Below, piece after piece: positions 33,168 to 41,561 of a stretch of 64,000 nt of DNA (its first letter is position 1; every line of letters begins with the position of its first letter). The notes under the pieces are model-generated. The model was not told the DNA's origin. It did no database searches and was given only the letters and a program-made list of their open reading frames with translations. Position numbers and translations under genes: made by a program. Source of the DNA: Luteipulveratus mongoliensis (GTDB lineage: Bacteria > Actinomycetota > Actinomycetes > Actinomycetales > Dermatophilaceae); assembly GCF_001190945.1 (NCBI RefSeq), contig NZ_CP011112.1, positions 2,356,001-2,420,000 on the forward strand, written 5' to 3'.

Positions 33168-33680
33168 ATGGTCGAGCGACAGACCCACAGTCATGAGGGT
33201 GAGATCGCGGTGTTCCTGCTCGGGATGACGATCAACCGCCCGTGGCGACCCGATCACTGGCTGCCGGCCTTCCGCGCGATGCCGGCCATGCTGGGCGAGC
33301 TCTACACCAACAAGGCGCAATCCGAGGGCGGCGAGGAGGAGTGGCTCGGCTTCATGGGCGCGCGGTCGTTGTTCGGTGCCCGCGGGCCGACCGTCATCCA
33401 GTACTGGCGCAGCACGGATGACATCTACCGCTATGCCGGTATGACCGATCGCGTCCATCGTCCGGCGTGGCTGGAGTTCTACCGCCAGGCGAAGGCGCAC
33501 CCGGACTCGGTCGGGGTCTGGCACGAGACCTACGCGGTGCCGGCCGATGGGCACGAGTCGATCTACTACGCGACACCATCCATGGGACTTGGTGCTGTCA
33601 CCTCGCTCGTGCCGGTCCGACGTCGCGGCGACACCGCGCGCGAGCGACTCGGCTCAGAGGTGCGAGCGACGACCGCCTAG
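33168..33680 (+). CDS. DUF4188 domain-containing protein
   Basis: This 170-residue protein matches DUF4188 (GEIAVFLLGMTINRPWRPDHWLPAFRAMPAMLGEL, WLGFMGARSLFGARGPTVIQYWRSTDDIYRYA, FYRQAKAHPDSVGVWHETYAVPA). The fold is a ferredoxin-like dimeric alpha-beta barrel related to small monooxygenases and haem-binding aldoxime dehydratase-like proteins; function is unestablished. AGGAGG precedes the ATG by five bases. It is very probably the target of the divergent MerR regulator, and it overlaps the convergent IclR gene by four bases at the stop. Confidence 0.85.
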   Translation: MVERQTHSHEGEIAVFLLGMTINRPWRPDHWLPAFRAMPAMLGELYTNKAQSEGGEEEWLGFMGARSLFGARGPTVIQYWRSTDDIYRYAGMTDRVHRPAWLEFYRQAKAHPDSVGVWHETYAVPADGHESIYYATPSMGLGAVTSLVPVRRRGDTARERLGSEVRATTA

Positions 33681-34423
33681 GCGGACTCGCCGCGCTGGGC
33701 CTGCTGGGCCGCGGCGCGAGCCAGCACCTCGGTGAGCTTGTTGGCGCCGGCGATCACCGTCGCGGCGTGCAGGCGGCCCGGCTGGCGGGAGACCCGCTCG
33801 ATGGGTCCCGAGATCGAGACGGCGGCGATGACGCGGCCGGACGGGCTGCGCACGGGAGCGGACACCGAGGCCACACCCTGCTCGCGCTCGCCGACGCTCT
33901 GCGCCCAGCCGCGACGACGGACGGCCGACAGCATGGTTGCCGTGAACTTCGCGCCCTGCAGGCCCTTGTGGAGCCGCTCGGGCTCCTCCCAGGCGAGCAG
34001 GATCTGAGCGGCCGAGCCGGCCTGCATCGACAGCGTCGCGCCGACCGGGATCGAGTCGCGTAGGCCGACCGGGCGGTCGGCGGCAGCGACACAGATGCGC
34101 TGGTCACCCTGACGCCGGAAGAGCTGAGCGCTCTCGTTGGTGTGGTCGCGCAGCGCGCCGAGCACGGGCCCGGCTGCGGCCAGGAGGCGGTCCTCACCTG
34201 CGGCCGAGGCGAGCTCGACGAGGCGTGGGCCGAGGACGAATCGTCCCTGGGTGTCGCGCGCCACCAGCCGGTGGTGCTCGAGTGCGACTGCCAGTCGGTG
34301 GGCCGTGGGGCGGGCCAGACCGGTGGAAGACACGAGCTGAGCAAGGGTCGAGGGGCCGGCCTCCAGGGCAGAGAGCACGACCGCCGCCTTGTCGAGAACT
34401 CCGACGCCGCTTGACTTGTCCAT
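33677..34423 (-). CDS. ndgR: IclR family regulator, NdgR/LtbR-like
   Basis: This 248-residue regulator has the N-terminal winged helix ([45 protein letters not shown]) and a C-terminal IclR effector domain ([47 protein letters not shown]). Its place divergent from leuC matches NdgR of Streptomyces and LtbR of Corynebacterium, which control leucine and other amino-acid genes. ATG 34423 ([13 protein letters not shown]) is the family start; an extension to 34540 would run across the leu promoter. Confidence 0.88.
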   Translation of the reverse strand: MDKSSGVGVLDKAAVVLSALEAGPSTLAQLVSSTGLARPTAHRLAVALEHHRLVARDTQGRFVLGPRLVELASAAGEDRLLAAAGPVLGALRDHTNESAQLFRRQGDQRICVAAADRPVGLRDSIPVGATLSMQAGSAAQILLAWEEPERLHKGLQGAKFTATMLSAVRRRGWAQSVGEREQGVASVSAPVRSPSGRVIAAVSISGPIERVSRQPGRLHAATVIAGANKLTEVLARAAAQQAQRGESA

Positions 34424-34436
34424 GCCTTGATACTGA

Positions 34437-34455
34437 CGTCTCAGGAAGCGAGACG
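34437..34455. promoter_or_regulatory. CGTCTC-N7-GAGACG inverted repeat in the ndgR-leuC promoter region
   Basis: Perfect 6 bp arms with a seven-base spacer lie 14 bases before the ndgR start in the 110-base divergent region. This is a plausible operator for the IclR protein acting on both itself and leuCD. Confidence 0.45.
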
Positions 34456-34533
34456 CAAGTCCACCGCGAAATTCAGCGGCGGAAGATGGGCTGGACGTGG
34501 GGGTGGCCACGTTGTCATACAGAGGAGAGAGCC

Positions 34534-35925
34534 TTGCCACGGACGCTGGCCGAGAAGGTCTGGGACGAGCACGTCGTACGACGCGTCGCGGGAGAGCCGG
34601 ACCTCCTCTATATCGATCTCCATCTCCTGCACGAAGTGACCAGTCCGCAGGCCTTCGACGGTCTGCGGCACGCCGGCCGGGGTGTACGGCGCGTGGATCA
34701 GACGGTGGCCACCGAGGACCACAACGTGCCGACGACGCCCGGGCCGATCACCGACCCGGTCAGCCGCACCCAGGTCGAGACGCTGCGCAAGAACTGCGCG
34801 GAGTTCGGCGTCCGGCTGTTTCCGATGGGTGATGCGGAGCAGGGGATCGTGCACATCATCGGTCCGCAGCTCGGGCTGACCCAGCCGGGCATGACCATCG
34901 TCTGCGGCGACAGCCACACCTCGACCCATGGTGCGTTCGGCGCTCTCGCTTTCGGCATCGGCACCAGCGAGGTCGAGCACGTGCTCGCGACGCAGACCCT
35001 GCCGCTCAAGCCGTTCCGCACGATGGCGATCAATGTCGAGGGCGACCTGCCGGCAGGGGTCACGGCCAAGGACATCATCCTCGCGGTCATCGCCGAGATC
35101 GGCACCGGCGGCGGGCAGGGCTACGTGCTCGAATATCGCGGCAGCGCCATCGAGCAGCTGTCGATGGAAGCCCGGATGACCGTCTGCAACATGTCGATCG
35201 AGGCGGGTGCCCGAGCGGGCATGATCGCGCCGGACGACACCACGTTCGACTACCTCGAGGGCCGCCCGCACGCGCCGTCCGGTGACGACTGGGACGCTGC
35301 GGTCGAGGCCTGGCGGTCGCTGCGCACCGACGAGGGCGCGGAGTTCGACCACGAGGTCCACATCGACGCCGCGCAGCTCGCACCGTTCGTCACGTGGGGC
35401 ACCAATCCCGGTCAGGGGCTGCCACTCTCGGCGTCCGTGCCAGACCCGGAGTCGTTCGGTGACGAGGGCGACAAGGCCTCCGCGGAGCGGGCGCTCACCT
35501 ACATGGGCCTCGAGGCCGGCACGCCACTACGCGAGATCAGCGTGGACACCGTCTTCCTCGGCTCCTGCACCAACGGTCGGATCGAGGACCTGCGCGCAGC
35601 GGCGGACGTCATCAAGGGACGCCAGGTTGCCCAGGGCGTACGGATGCTGGTCGTGCCTGGCTCCGCGCGAGTTCGGCTCCAGGCCGAGAGCGAAGGGCTG
35701 GACCAGGTCTTCTCCGACGCCGGCGCCGAGTGGCGGCTAGCGGGTTGCTCGATGTGCCTGGGCATGAACCCCGACCAGCTCGTGCCAGGGGAGCGGTGCG
35801 CGTCGACGTCCAACCGCAACTTCGAGGGCCGGCAGGGCAAGGGCGGGCGTACGCACCTCGTGAGCCCGCTCGTGGCCGCGGCCACCGCGGTGCGCGGCAC
35901 GCTGTCGAGCCCCTCCGACCTCTGA
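34534..35925 (+). CDS. leuC: 3-isopropylmalate dehydratase large subunit
   Basis: This 463-residue aconitase-family subunit, with LeuD, isomerises 2- to 3-isopropylmalate in leucine synthesis. The [4Fe-4S] ligands are C345 (GSCTNGR), C405 and C408 (GCSMCLGMN). The substrate regions [12 protein letters not shown] and [19 protein letters not shown] are intact. The start is a TTG at 34534 (family opening [15 protein letters not shown]) with AGGAGAG six bases before it. An upstream ATG at 34483 lacks a ribosome binding site. LeuD follows 13 bases later. Confidence 0.95.
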   Translation: MPRTLAEKVWDEHVVRRVAGEPDLLYIDLHLLHEVTSPQAFDGLRHAGRGVRRVDQTVATEDHNVPTTPGPITDPVSRTQVETLRKNCAEFGVRLFPMGDAEQGIVHIIGPQLGLTQPGMTIVCGDSHTSTHGAFGALAFGIGTSEVEHVLATQTLPLKPFRTMAINVEGDLPAGVTAKDIILAVIAEIGTGGGQGYVLEYRGSAIEQLSMEARMTVCNMSIEAGARAGMIAPDDTTFDYLEGRPHAPSGDDWDAAVEAWRSLRTDEGAEFDHEVHIDAAQLAPFVTWGTNPGQGLPLSASVPDPESFGDEGDKASAERALTYMGLEAGTPLREISVDTVFLGSCTNGRIEDLRAAADVIKGRQVAQGVRMLVVPGSARVRLQAESEGLDQVFSDAGAEWRLAGCSMCLGMNPDQLVPGERCASTSNRNFEGRQGKGGRTHLVSPLVAAATAVRGTLSSPSDL

Positions 35926-35938
35926 AAGGACCTGTGCC

Positions 35939-36535
35939 ATGGACCAGTTCACGACTCACACCGGCGTCGGCGTCCCGCTGCGGCGAGGCAATGTCGACAC
36001 CGACCAGATCATCCCTGCCGTCTACCTCAAGCGCGTCACTCGCACGGGATTCGAGGACGGGCTGTTCTCCGCCTGGAGAGGCGATGAGTCCTTCGTCCTC
36101 AATAACCCGGTGTACGCCAGGGGCTCGGTGCTCGTCGCAGGTCCCGACTTCGGCACGGGCTCCTCGCGTGAGCACGCTGTCTGGGCGTTGATGGACTACG
36201 GCTTCCGCGTGGTCATTTCGTCGCGCTTCGCCGACATCTTCCGAGGCAACTCGGGCAAGGCTGGGCTGCTGACGGCGCAGGTTCGCCAGGACGACGTCGA
36301 GCTCCTCTGGAAGCTGCTGGAGAACCACCCGGGTCTGGAGATCACGGTCGACCTCCAGGAGCGCACGATCGTGGCCGGCGAGTTGGTCATCCCCTTCGAG
36401 GTGGACGAGTACACCCGCTGGCGGCTGCTCGAAGGTCTCGACGACATCAGCCTTACCTTGCGACACGACGAGCTCATCAAAGAATTCGAATCTCGCCGTC
36501 CGACATGGAAACCGTCGGTTCACGAACCCGTTTGA
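35939..36535 (+). CDS. leuD: 3-isopropylmalate dehydratase small subunit
   Basis: This 198-residue swivel-domain subunit pairs with LeuC. Family motifs are [33 protein letters not shown] and [19 protein letters not shown]. It has an AAAGGA ribosome binding site and forms an operon with leuC. The transcript should end at the hairpin at 36,614. Confidence 0.96.
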   Translation: MDQFTTHTGVGVPLRRGNVDTDQIIPAVYLKRVTRTGFEDGLFSAWRGDESFVLNNPVYARGSVLVAGPDFGTGSSREHAVWALMDYGFRVVISSRFADIFRGNSGKAGLLTAQVRQDDVELLWKLLENHPGLEITVDLQERTIVAGELVIPFEVDEYTRWRLLEGLDDISLTLRHDELIKEFESRRPTWKPSVHEPV

Positions 36536-36613
36536 CGCAGATCGACCCCTCCCGGGAGCGGTCGAGGCACGCTGGAAGTCGTCCGGTGGCGCGCATGTGG
36601 CGCTGGTGCGCTG

Positions 36614-36660
36614 GCCCGAATATCGTTGGTAATCAACGATATTCGGGCTTCTGTCGTTTC
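36614..36660 (+). terminator. leuCD terminator
   Basis: A perfect 15 bp stem (36614-36628 with 36634-36648) has the five-base loop GTAAT and is followed by a T-rich tail (TTCTGTCGTTTC). The inner part GAATATCGTTG is AT-richer than its surroundings. Confidence 0.75.
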
Positions 36661-36899
36661 TGGCTCCTCTGTGACGACTGCTGACTTCGCCCCTCGCGGG
36701 TGTTGGTCTCAGCCGGCGCAAATCCTGTCGCGCCTGGCTCGGGCAGGGCCCAAAGCCGTTACGACACAACGGATTCGAGATGCCAAATGGTGGACGAGCC
36801 GGTGTCGGGGGCATAACGTCGTCCCAAGTCGGGCGTTCCCGCTCGGCCGCAAGCAGCAGTCCGGCGGACGCCGGCAGCGATCCCTGAAGGGGCATCACC
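36661..36899. other. Intergenic region upstream of the HU gene
   Basis: The stretch between the leuCD terminator and the HU start holds no open reading frame with coding character on either strand. It should contain the strong HU promoter, but I cannot pick convincing -35 and -10 boxes by eye. A GAAGGGG ribosome binding site ends it, at about seven bases before the GTG. Confidence 0.5.
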
Positions 36900-37613
36900 G
36901 TGAACAAGGCAGAGCTCATCGCGAACCTTGAGGGCCGTCTGGGCAGCAAGAAGGCTGCTAGTGACGCACTTGAGGCCGTCCTGGACGTCATCATCCGAGA
37001 GGTGGCGAAGGGCAACAAGGTCGGCATCACCGGCTTCGGGACCTTCGAGAAGATCGGCCGTGCCGCGCGCACCGGCCGAAACCCGCGTACCGGTCAGTCG
37101 GTTCGCATCCGCAAGACCGCCATTCCCAAGTTCAAGCCGGGTACGGCGTTCAAGTCGGTCGTCGCCGACCCCCGCGCGCTCCCGAAGACCGGCAACGCCG
37201 GTGGCCGCGCGTCCACTGCCTTGGCGGCGCCGGTGAAGGCGACCGCGAAGAAGGTCGCCAAGGCTGCTGCGAAGAAGACGACGGCCAAGAAGGCCACGGC
37301 GAAGAAGGCTCCCGCGAAGGCTGCGGCGACCAAGGCCGTCGCCAAGAAGGCTCCCGCGAAGAAGGCGCCCGCGAAGGCTGCGGCGACCAAGACCGTGGCC
37401 AAGAAGGCTCCCGCGAAGGCTGCGGCGACCAAGGCCGTCGCCAAGAAGGCTCCCGCGAAGAAGGCTCCGGCCAAGAAGGCCGCCGTCAAGAAGGCTCCGG
37501 CCACCAAGGTCGCTGCCAAGAAGACGGTCGCCAAGAAGGCGCCCGCCAAGAAGGCCGCCGTCAAGAAGGCTCCGGCCAAGAAGGCACCCGCGAAGCGCGC
37601 CGCCAAGCGCTGA
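36900..37613 (+). CDS. hup: HU family DNA-binding protein with long Lys/Ala/Pro C-terminal tail
   Basis: This 237-residue nucleoid protein has a canonical HU fold at residues 1-90 ([53 protein letters not shown]) and a roughly 130-residue tail. The tail is made almost entirely of [15 protein letters not shown] and similar repeats, like eukaryotic histone H1 tails and mycobacterial HupB. The tail should bind DNA nonspecifically and be a target for acetylation. The GTG start carries a GAAGGGG site. Tail repeats are near-identical at DNA level, so copy number may vary between strains. Confidence 0.94.
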   Translation: MNKAELIANLEGRLGSKKAASDALEAVLDVIIREVAKGNKVGITGFGTFEKIGRAARTGRNPRTGQSVRIRKTAIPKFKPGTAFKSVVADPRALPKTGNAGGRASTALAAPVKATAKKVAKAAAKKTTAKKATAKKAPAKAAATKAVAKKAPAKKAPAKAAATKTVAKKAPAKAAATKAVAKKAPAKKAPAKKAAVKKAPATKVAAKKTVAKKAPAKKAAVKKAPAKKAPAKRAAKR

Positions 37614-37627
37614 GCCATCTGCTCGGG

Positions 37628-37660
37628 ACGGGTCATCACCGCATGGTGGTGGCCCGTTTC
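37628..37660 (+). terminator. HU gene terminator
   Basis: A 13 bp stem (37628-37640 with 37645-37657, two G-U pairs) with loop GCAT and a short TTTC tail lies 14 bases after the HU stop. Confidence 0.65.
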
Positions 37661-37681
37661 GTCGTCAGCAGTTCGAGTCGG

Positions 37682-37894
37682 TCAGCGGATCCGCTGACCG
37701 GGGCCGACCCCGGTTATCCACAGCCGGGTCACGCCCTGCGCGCCGACCTCGACACTGACCCGCTGACCGAGTCTCAGGTGCCGAAGGCCGCTGGCCTGGA
37801 AGGCCGCCCGCGTGAAGTCCAGGGCGCGTCCGTTGTCCATCAGCACCGAACCCGAGCCCTCGTCAGCGTCGAACGTGTGCACTGTCGCCTGCAT
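37682..37894 (-). CDS. Small cold-shock-domain-like protein
   Basis: This 70-residue protein (MQATVHTFDADEGSGSVLMDNGRALDFTRAAFQASGLRHLRLGQRVSVEVG) follows the cold-shock strand order, but with a degenerate RNA-binding face: the usual GFGFI and VFVH motifs are replaced by GSGSVL and DFTR. It probably has an OB fold, with altered or lost nucleic-acid binding. It starts one base after the cofC stop and must be co-transcribed with it. Related small proteins follow cofC in other actinobacteria, as far as I recall. Confidence 0.72.
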   Translation of the reverse strand: MQATVHTFDADEGSGSVLMDNGRALDFTRAAFQASGLRHLRLGQRVSVEVGAQGVTRLWITGVGPGQRIR

Positions 37895-37895
37895 G

Positions 37896-38540
37896 TCAGG
37901 CCGACTGCGGCGTCGGGGAGCCGAGGACTCCGCTGGACCAAGGACCGATGCCCATCTCGACTGCCGCCTCGAGCGACTCGATGTCGTCCACGTCGTGGCG
38001 CAGGGTGGGCAGGTCGAGCTCGAGGACCGTGCACCGACGCGCATGGCGTGCGGCGGAGCCACGACCGAACCGGGGCGCGAGCGCTGCCGGGTCGTGGTGG
38101 GTCAGCAGGACGGTGCCGGAGCCGTCGTGGTCGGGGACGAGCGCACTCTCGGTGGCCGCGCAGGCCCGCAGACCGGCGTACAGCTCATCGGCCTTGAGCG
38201 TCGGGAGATCGCCGAGGAGTACGGCGGTCGGGAGCGTGGGTTCGCGCCGCAGGGCCTCATCGAGCCCGACGCGGACTGCGCCGTTGAGGCCACGGCCCGG
38301 ATCAGGAACCACCGTGATGTCACGCTCGGCCATCTCGGCCGTGATCTTGTCGTCCTCGGTCACCACGATGACGCGGTCGGCGCGGATCACCTCGAGCACG
38401 ACCGACAGGGTGTCCATGGCGAGCGCGAAGGCCAGATCGGGTCGGGCGATGCCCGATGGGGGCTGCAGACGGGACTTGGCTCGGAACCGGCTCTTGATCG
38501 GGACGATGATGTGCCAGGTCGACGTGACAGGTGTGCTCAC
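37896..38540 (-). CDS. cofC: 2-phospho-L-lactate / phosphoenolpyruvate guanylyltransferase (F420 synthesis)
   Basis: This 214-residue CofC/FbiD-family nucleotidyltransferase opens with IIVPIKSRFRAKSRL and has the metal/nucleotide motifs VTEDDKITAEMA, GLNGAVRVGLDEA and VLLGDLPTLKADEL. It activates phosphoenolpyruvate (in actinobacteria) or phospholactate with GTP for coenzyme F420 assembly, which implies that this organism makes F420. The GTG at 38540 is the best start. Downstream and co-transcribed is the cold-shock-like gene. Confidence 0.88.
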   Translation of the reverse strand: MSTPVTSTWHIIVPIKSRFRAKSRLQPPSGIARPDLAFALAMDTLSVVLEVIRADRVIVVTEDDKITAEMAERDITVVPDPGRGLNGAVRVGLDEALRREPTLPTAVLLGDLPTLKADELYAGLRACAATESALVPDHDGSGTVLLTHHDPAALAPRFGRGSAARHARRCTVLELDLPTLRHDVDDIESLEAAVEMGIGPWSSGVLGSPTPQSA

Positions 38541-38649
38541 CGGTCCATCGTCGCAGAGCGCTCCGCATGTCGTGCAGCAACACACGGGTCGACAGCCGAT
38601 GATGGGGGAGGCAGTATGACCCGAACCCCACAGCCGCGAGAGGAGACCC

Positions 38650-39414
38650 GTGCAACGCCCGGCCATGCGTGAGGACATCACTCCTCTTTATCGCGGCATC
38701 ATCGCCAGTGTCCGTCCGTTGCTGCAGCAGGTGACGCTGCGTGACTGGGGTGGGGCGGAGCACATCCCTCAGACGGGCGGGTTCGTGGTCGCGGCCAACC
38801 ACATCTCCAACTTCGACCACTTCCCGCTGGCGCACTACCTCGTCGATCACGGACGAGCGCCGCACTTCCTCGCCAAGAGCTCGCTGTTCAAGCCGCCGGG
38901 CGTGAAGCAGATCATGTCGGGCACCGGCCAGATCCCCGTCTTCCGCGGCACCCATCAGGCCTCCGAGGCGCTGTCGGCCGCGACGGACGCCATCCGCGGC
39001 GGCGCGTGTGTCTGCGTCTATCCCGAGGGCACGATCACGCGGGAGGCCGGCTACTGGCCGATGACCGGCAAGTCCGGCGCGGCACGCATCGCGCTCGAGA
39101 CCGGCTGCCCGTTGGTGCCGCTCGCGATCTGGGGCACGGAGAAGATCCTCCCGCCTTACGTCGGCAAGTTCGTCCCGAAGGTGTTGCCGCGCAAGCCTGT
39201 TGCCGTACGCGTGGGGCCGCCGGTCTCGCTGGACGACCTCCAGGGCGAACCGATCACCGCAGCTGTCCTCAACCAGGCCACCGATCGGCTCATGGACGCG
39301 ATCACGGTGCTGCTGGAGGAGATTCGCGGCGAGCAGGCACCGGCACACCGGTTCGACCCACGCACGGACACTCCCGCCCGTAGCAAGAAGACCCGCGGCA
39401 AGAAGAGGGCGTGA
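38650..39414 (+). CDS. plsC: 1-acyl-sn-glycerol-3-phosphate acyltransferase
   Basis: This 254-residue membrane-associated acyltransferase has the catalytic NHxxxxD motif (ANHISNFDHFP, residues 49-59), the FRGTHQASEAL block and the PEGTITR substrate motif. It makes phosphatidic acid from lysophosphatidate. The GTG start has GAGGAG upstream. A basic C-terminal tail (ARSKKTRGKKRA) suggests binding to the membrane surface. It overlaps gpsA by four bases, so glycerol-3-phosphate supply and its acylation are encoded together. Confidence 0.92.
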   Translation: MQRPAMREDITPLYRGIIASVRPLLQQVTLRDWGGAEHIPQTGGFVVAANHISNFDHFPLAHYLVDHGRAPHFLAKSSLFKPPGVKQIMSGTGQIPVFRGTHQASEALSAATDAIRGGACVCVYPEGTITREAGYWPMTGKSGAARIALETGCPLVPLAIWGTEKILPPYVGKFVPKVLPRKPVAVRVGPPVSLDDLQGEPITAAVLNQATDRLMDAITVLLEEIRGEQAPAHRFDPRTDTPARSKKTRGKKRA

Positions 39415-40418
39415 CGATGACGAGCGTGACGGTCTATGGCAGCGGGAGCTGGGGCACGGCGTACGCCGCGATCCTGGCTGACGCCGGGTGCTCGGTGACG
39501 ATGTGGAGTCGGCGAGCCGAGGTCGCACGGGCGATCAACGAGGAGCACATCAACTCGGCCTACCTACCGGAACTCGTACTGCCGCAACGAGTCCGGGCGA
39601 CCGATGATCCCCACGAGGCCGGGGCAGGTGCCGAGATCGTGGTGCTCGCGGTGCCCTCACAGACACTGCGCGACAACCTCGTGGTCTGGGGTGACGCGAT
39701 CGAGGGTGAAGCCGTCGTCGTCTCGCTGATGAAGGGCATCGAGCTAGGCACCACCAAGCGGATGAGTCAGGTCATCGAAGAAGCGGGATCGGTTGACCCG
39801 CAACGCATCGTGGTGGTGTCCGGTCCCAACCTTGCGCCCGAGATCGCGGCCAAGCAGCCCGCCGCCGCGGTTGTCGCCTCGGTCGGCAAGAACGCACGGG
39901 CCAAGGTCGCCGAGGCGTCCGCGACGCCGTACTTCCGGCCCTACACCAACGGCGACGTGATCGGCACCGAGATCGGCGGCGCGGTCAAGAACGTCATCGC
40001 GCTGGCCGTCGGGATGGCCAAGGGCATGGGGATGGGCGACAACAGCATGGCCAGCCTGCTCACGCGTGGCCTCGCCGAGACCGCCCGCTTCGGCGTACGG
40101 CTCGGGGCCGACCCGCAGACCTTCCTCGGTCTGGCCGGTGTGGGCGACATGGTCGCCACCTGCGCGTCGCCGTTGTCGCGCAACAACTCCTTCGGGTTCA
40201 AGCTCGGCCAAGGGATGACCTTGGCCGAGGTTGTCGCCGACACCAAGCAGACAGCCGAGGGCGTCAAGTCCTGCGAGTCCATCCTGGCGCTGGCCCGCTC
40301 GGTCGGGGCCGATGTGCCCATCGTCGAGGCCGTCGAGGCCGTGGTCCACGAGGGCCGCGACCCCAAGGACCTTGTCTCGCTGCTGATGACCCGGGCGCTC
40401 AAGCACGAGCGCAGCTGA
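39411..40418 (+). CDS. gpsA: Glycerol-3-phosphate dehydrogenase [NAD(P)+]
   Basis: This 335-residue enzyme reduces dihydroxyacetone phosphate to sn-glycerol 3-phosphate. The N-terminal NAD(P) fold has GSGSWGTAYAAILADAG, and SGPNLAPEIA and GTEIGGAVKNVIALAVGMAKGMGMGDN are present, including the catalytic lysine (AVKN). GTG 39411 overlaps the plsC stop. ATG 39417 two codons later is an equally possible start. Confidence 0.95.
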   Translation: MTMTSVTVYGSGSWGTAYAAILADAGCSVTMWSRRAEVARAINEEHINSAYLPELVLPQRVRATDDPHEAGAGAEIVVLAVPSQTLRDNLVVWGDAIEGEAVVVSLMKGIELGTTKRMSQVIEEAGSVDPQRIVVVSGPNLAPEIAAKQPAAAVVASVGKNARAKVAEASATPYFRPYTNGDVIGTEIGGAVKNVIALAVGMAKGMGMGDNSMASLLTRGLAETARFGVRLGADPQTFLGLAGVGDMVATCASPLSRNNSFGFKLGQGMTLAEVVADTKQTAEGVKSCESILALARSVGADVPIVEAVEAVVHEGRDPKDLVSLLMTRALKHERS

Positions 40419-40424
40419 CGCAGG

Positions 40425-41489
40425 TCAGCGCAGGGCCTGGTCCAGGTCGCGCCAGAGGTCCTCGATGTCCTCGACCCCGACGCTGAGCCGGATCAGCTCC
40501 ACCGGCACGGTCGTCGGCTCCAGAGGGTGGCGACGTCGCCGCTCCAGCAGCGACTCCACTCCGCCGAGGCTGGTCGCAGGCGTCCACACCGAGACCCGTT
40601 GTTCGACGCGCTCGGCTGCCGCTTGACCTCCAGCGACCTCGATGCCGATGACGGCACCCGCCCCGGGGTAGCGCAGGCGGGTGACGGCCGGGTGCTTGCC
40701 CAGTCGCTTGGCCAGCTCCGACGCGTTGTCGCAGGCGCGCTCGAGGCGAAGGTGCAGCGTGCGCATGCCACGGAGGGCGAGCCAGGTCTCCATCGGTCCG
40801 GGGATCGCCCCGCCGAGGGTCCGGTGCTCGTGCAGCTGCTCGTGGGCCGCGTCATCGCGCGTGACGGTTGCTCCGAGCAGGAGGTCGGAGTGACCCGACA
40901 GATACTTCGTCGCAGAGTGCACGACGACGTCCGCGCCGAGGTCCAACGGCCGTTGGCGAAGGGGCGTCGCGAATGTGTTGTCGCAGACCGAGAAGACGCT
41001 GTGCGATCTGGCTCGCTCGAAAAGGGTTGGCAGATCAGCGATCTCGAGCATCGGGTTGGTCGGTGACTCGGCCCAGAGCATCGCCGCCCCGGGCAGCGCG
41101 GCGAGGACCTCGTCGGTGTCACTGATGTCGACGCGACGGACGGACAGGCGGCCCTGGCGCTCGAGTGCGGCGAGGAGGCCACCGGTTCCGTTGTAGGCGT
41201 GGTGCGGTGCGACTACGACACCGGCGTGCGGGACGAGCGACAGGCACGCCGCGATGGCGCCCATTCCTGAGGCGAACGCGAGCGCTCGACCGTCCTCCAA
41301 CGAGCCCAGGGTGTCCTCGAAGGCGGTCCAGGTGGGGTTGCCGTTGCGGGCGTAGCCAACGGGACCGTCTGCGACGTACGTCGAGCTCAGCTCAAGGGGC
41401 GGGCTGACCGGCGCTCCCGGGGTGCGGTCCGGTCTCCCGCCAGTGACGAGCAGAGTTGCGGTCGTGAGGTTCGGGTCAGGCTCGGCCAT
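40425..41489 (-). CDS. PLP-dependent cystathionine gamma-synthase/lyase-like enzyme
   Basis: This 354-residue Cys/Met-metabolism enzyme has the PLP lysine in SATKYLSGHSD, the phosphate-binding YARNGNPTWTAFE and AFASGMGAI, and AESPTNP. Members usually have about 380 residues. Here the segment after the HPAVTRLRYPG block is about 15-18 residues shorter than usual and passes straight into AGAVIGIEVAGG. The missing part normally holds a His/Gln-rich helix before the C-terminal domain. Substrate assignment (synthase or lyase) is uncertain. It is convergent with gpsA. Confidence 0.85.
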   Translation of the reverse strand: MAEPDPNLTTATLLVTGGRPDRTPGAPVSPPLELSSTYVADGPVGYARNGNPTWTAFEDTLGSLEDGRALAFASGMGAIAACLSLVPHAGVVVAPHHAYNGTGGLLAALERQGRLSVRRVDISDTDEVLAALPGAAMLWAESPTNPMLEIADLPTLFERARSHSVFSVCDNTFATPLRQRPLDLGADVVVHSATKYLSGHSDLLLGATVTRDDAAHEQLHEHRTLGGAIPGPMETWLALRGMRTLHLRLERACDNASELAKRLGKHPAVTRLRYPGAGAVIGIEVAGGQAAAERVEQRVSVWTPATSLGGVESLLERRRRHPLEPTTVPVELIRLSVGVEDIEDLWRDLDQALR

Positions 41490-41561
41490 GGCGACAGAGT
41501 CGCACGCATGCTTCCCCGCGCTGCGCCGTGGACCGGAGTCTGGGCATTAGTCTCGACGGCG

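Noticed and set aside
37220-37613. Tandem repeats in the HU gene resembling a repeat array
   Set aside because: They are in-frame codons of the Lys/Ala/Pro tail, with no unique spacers, so this is not a CRISPR array.
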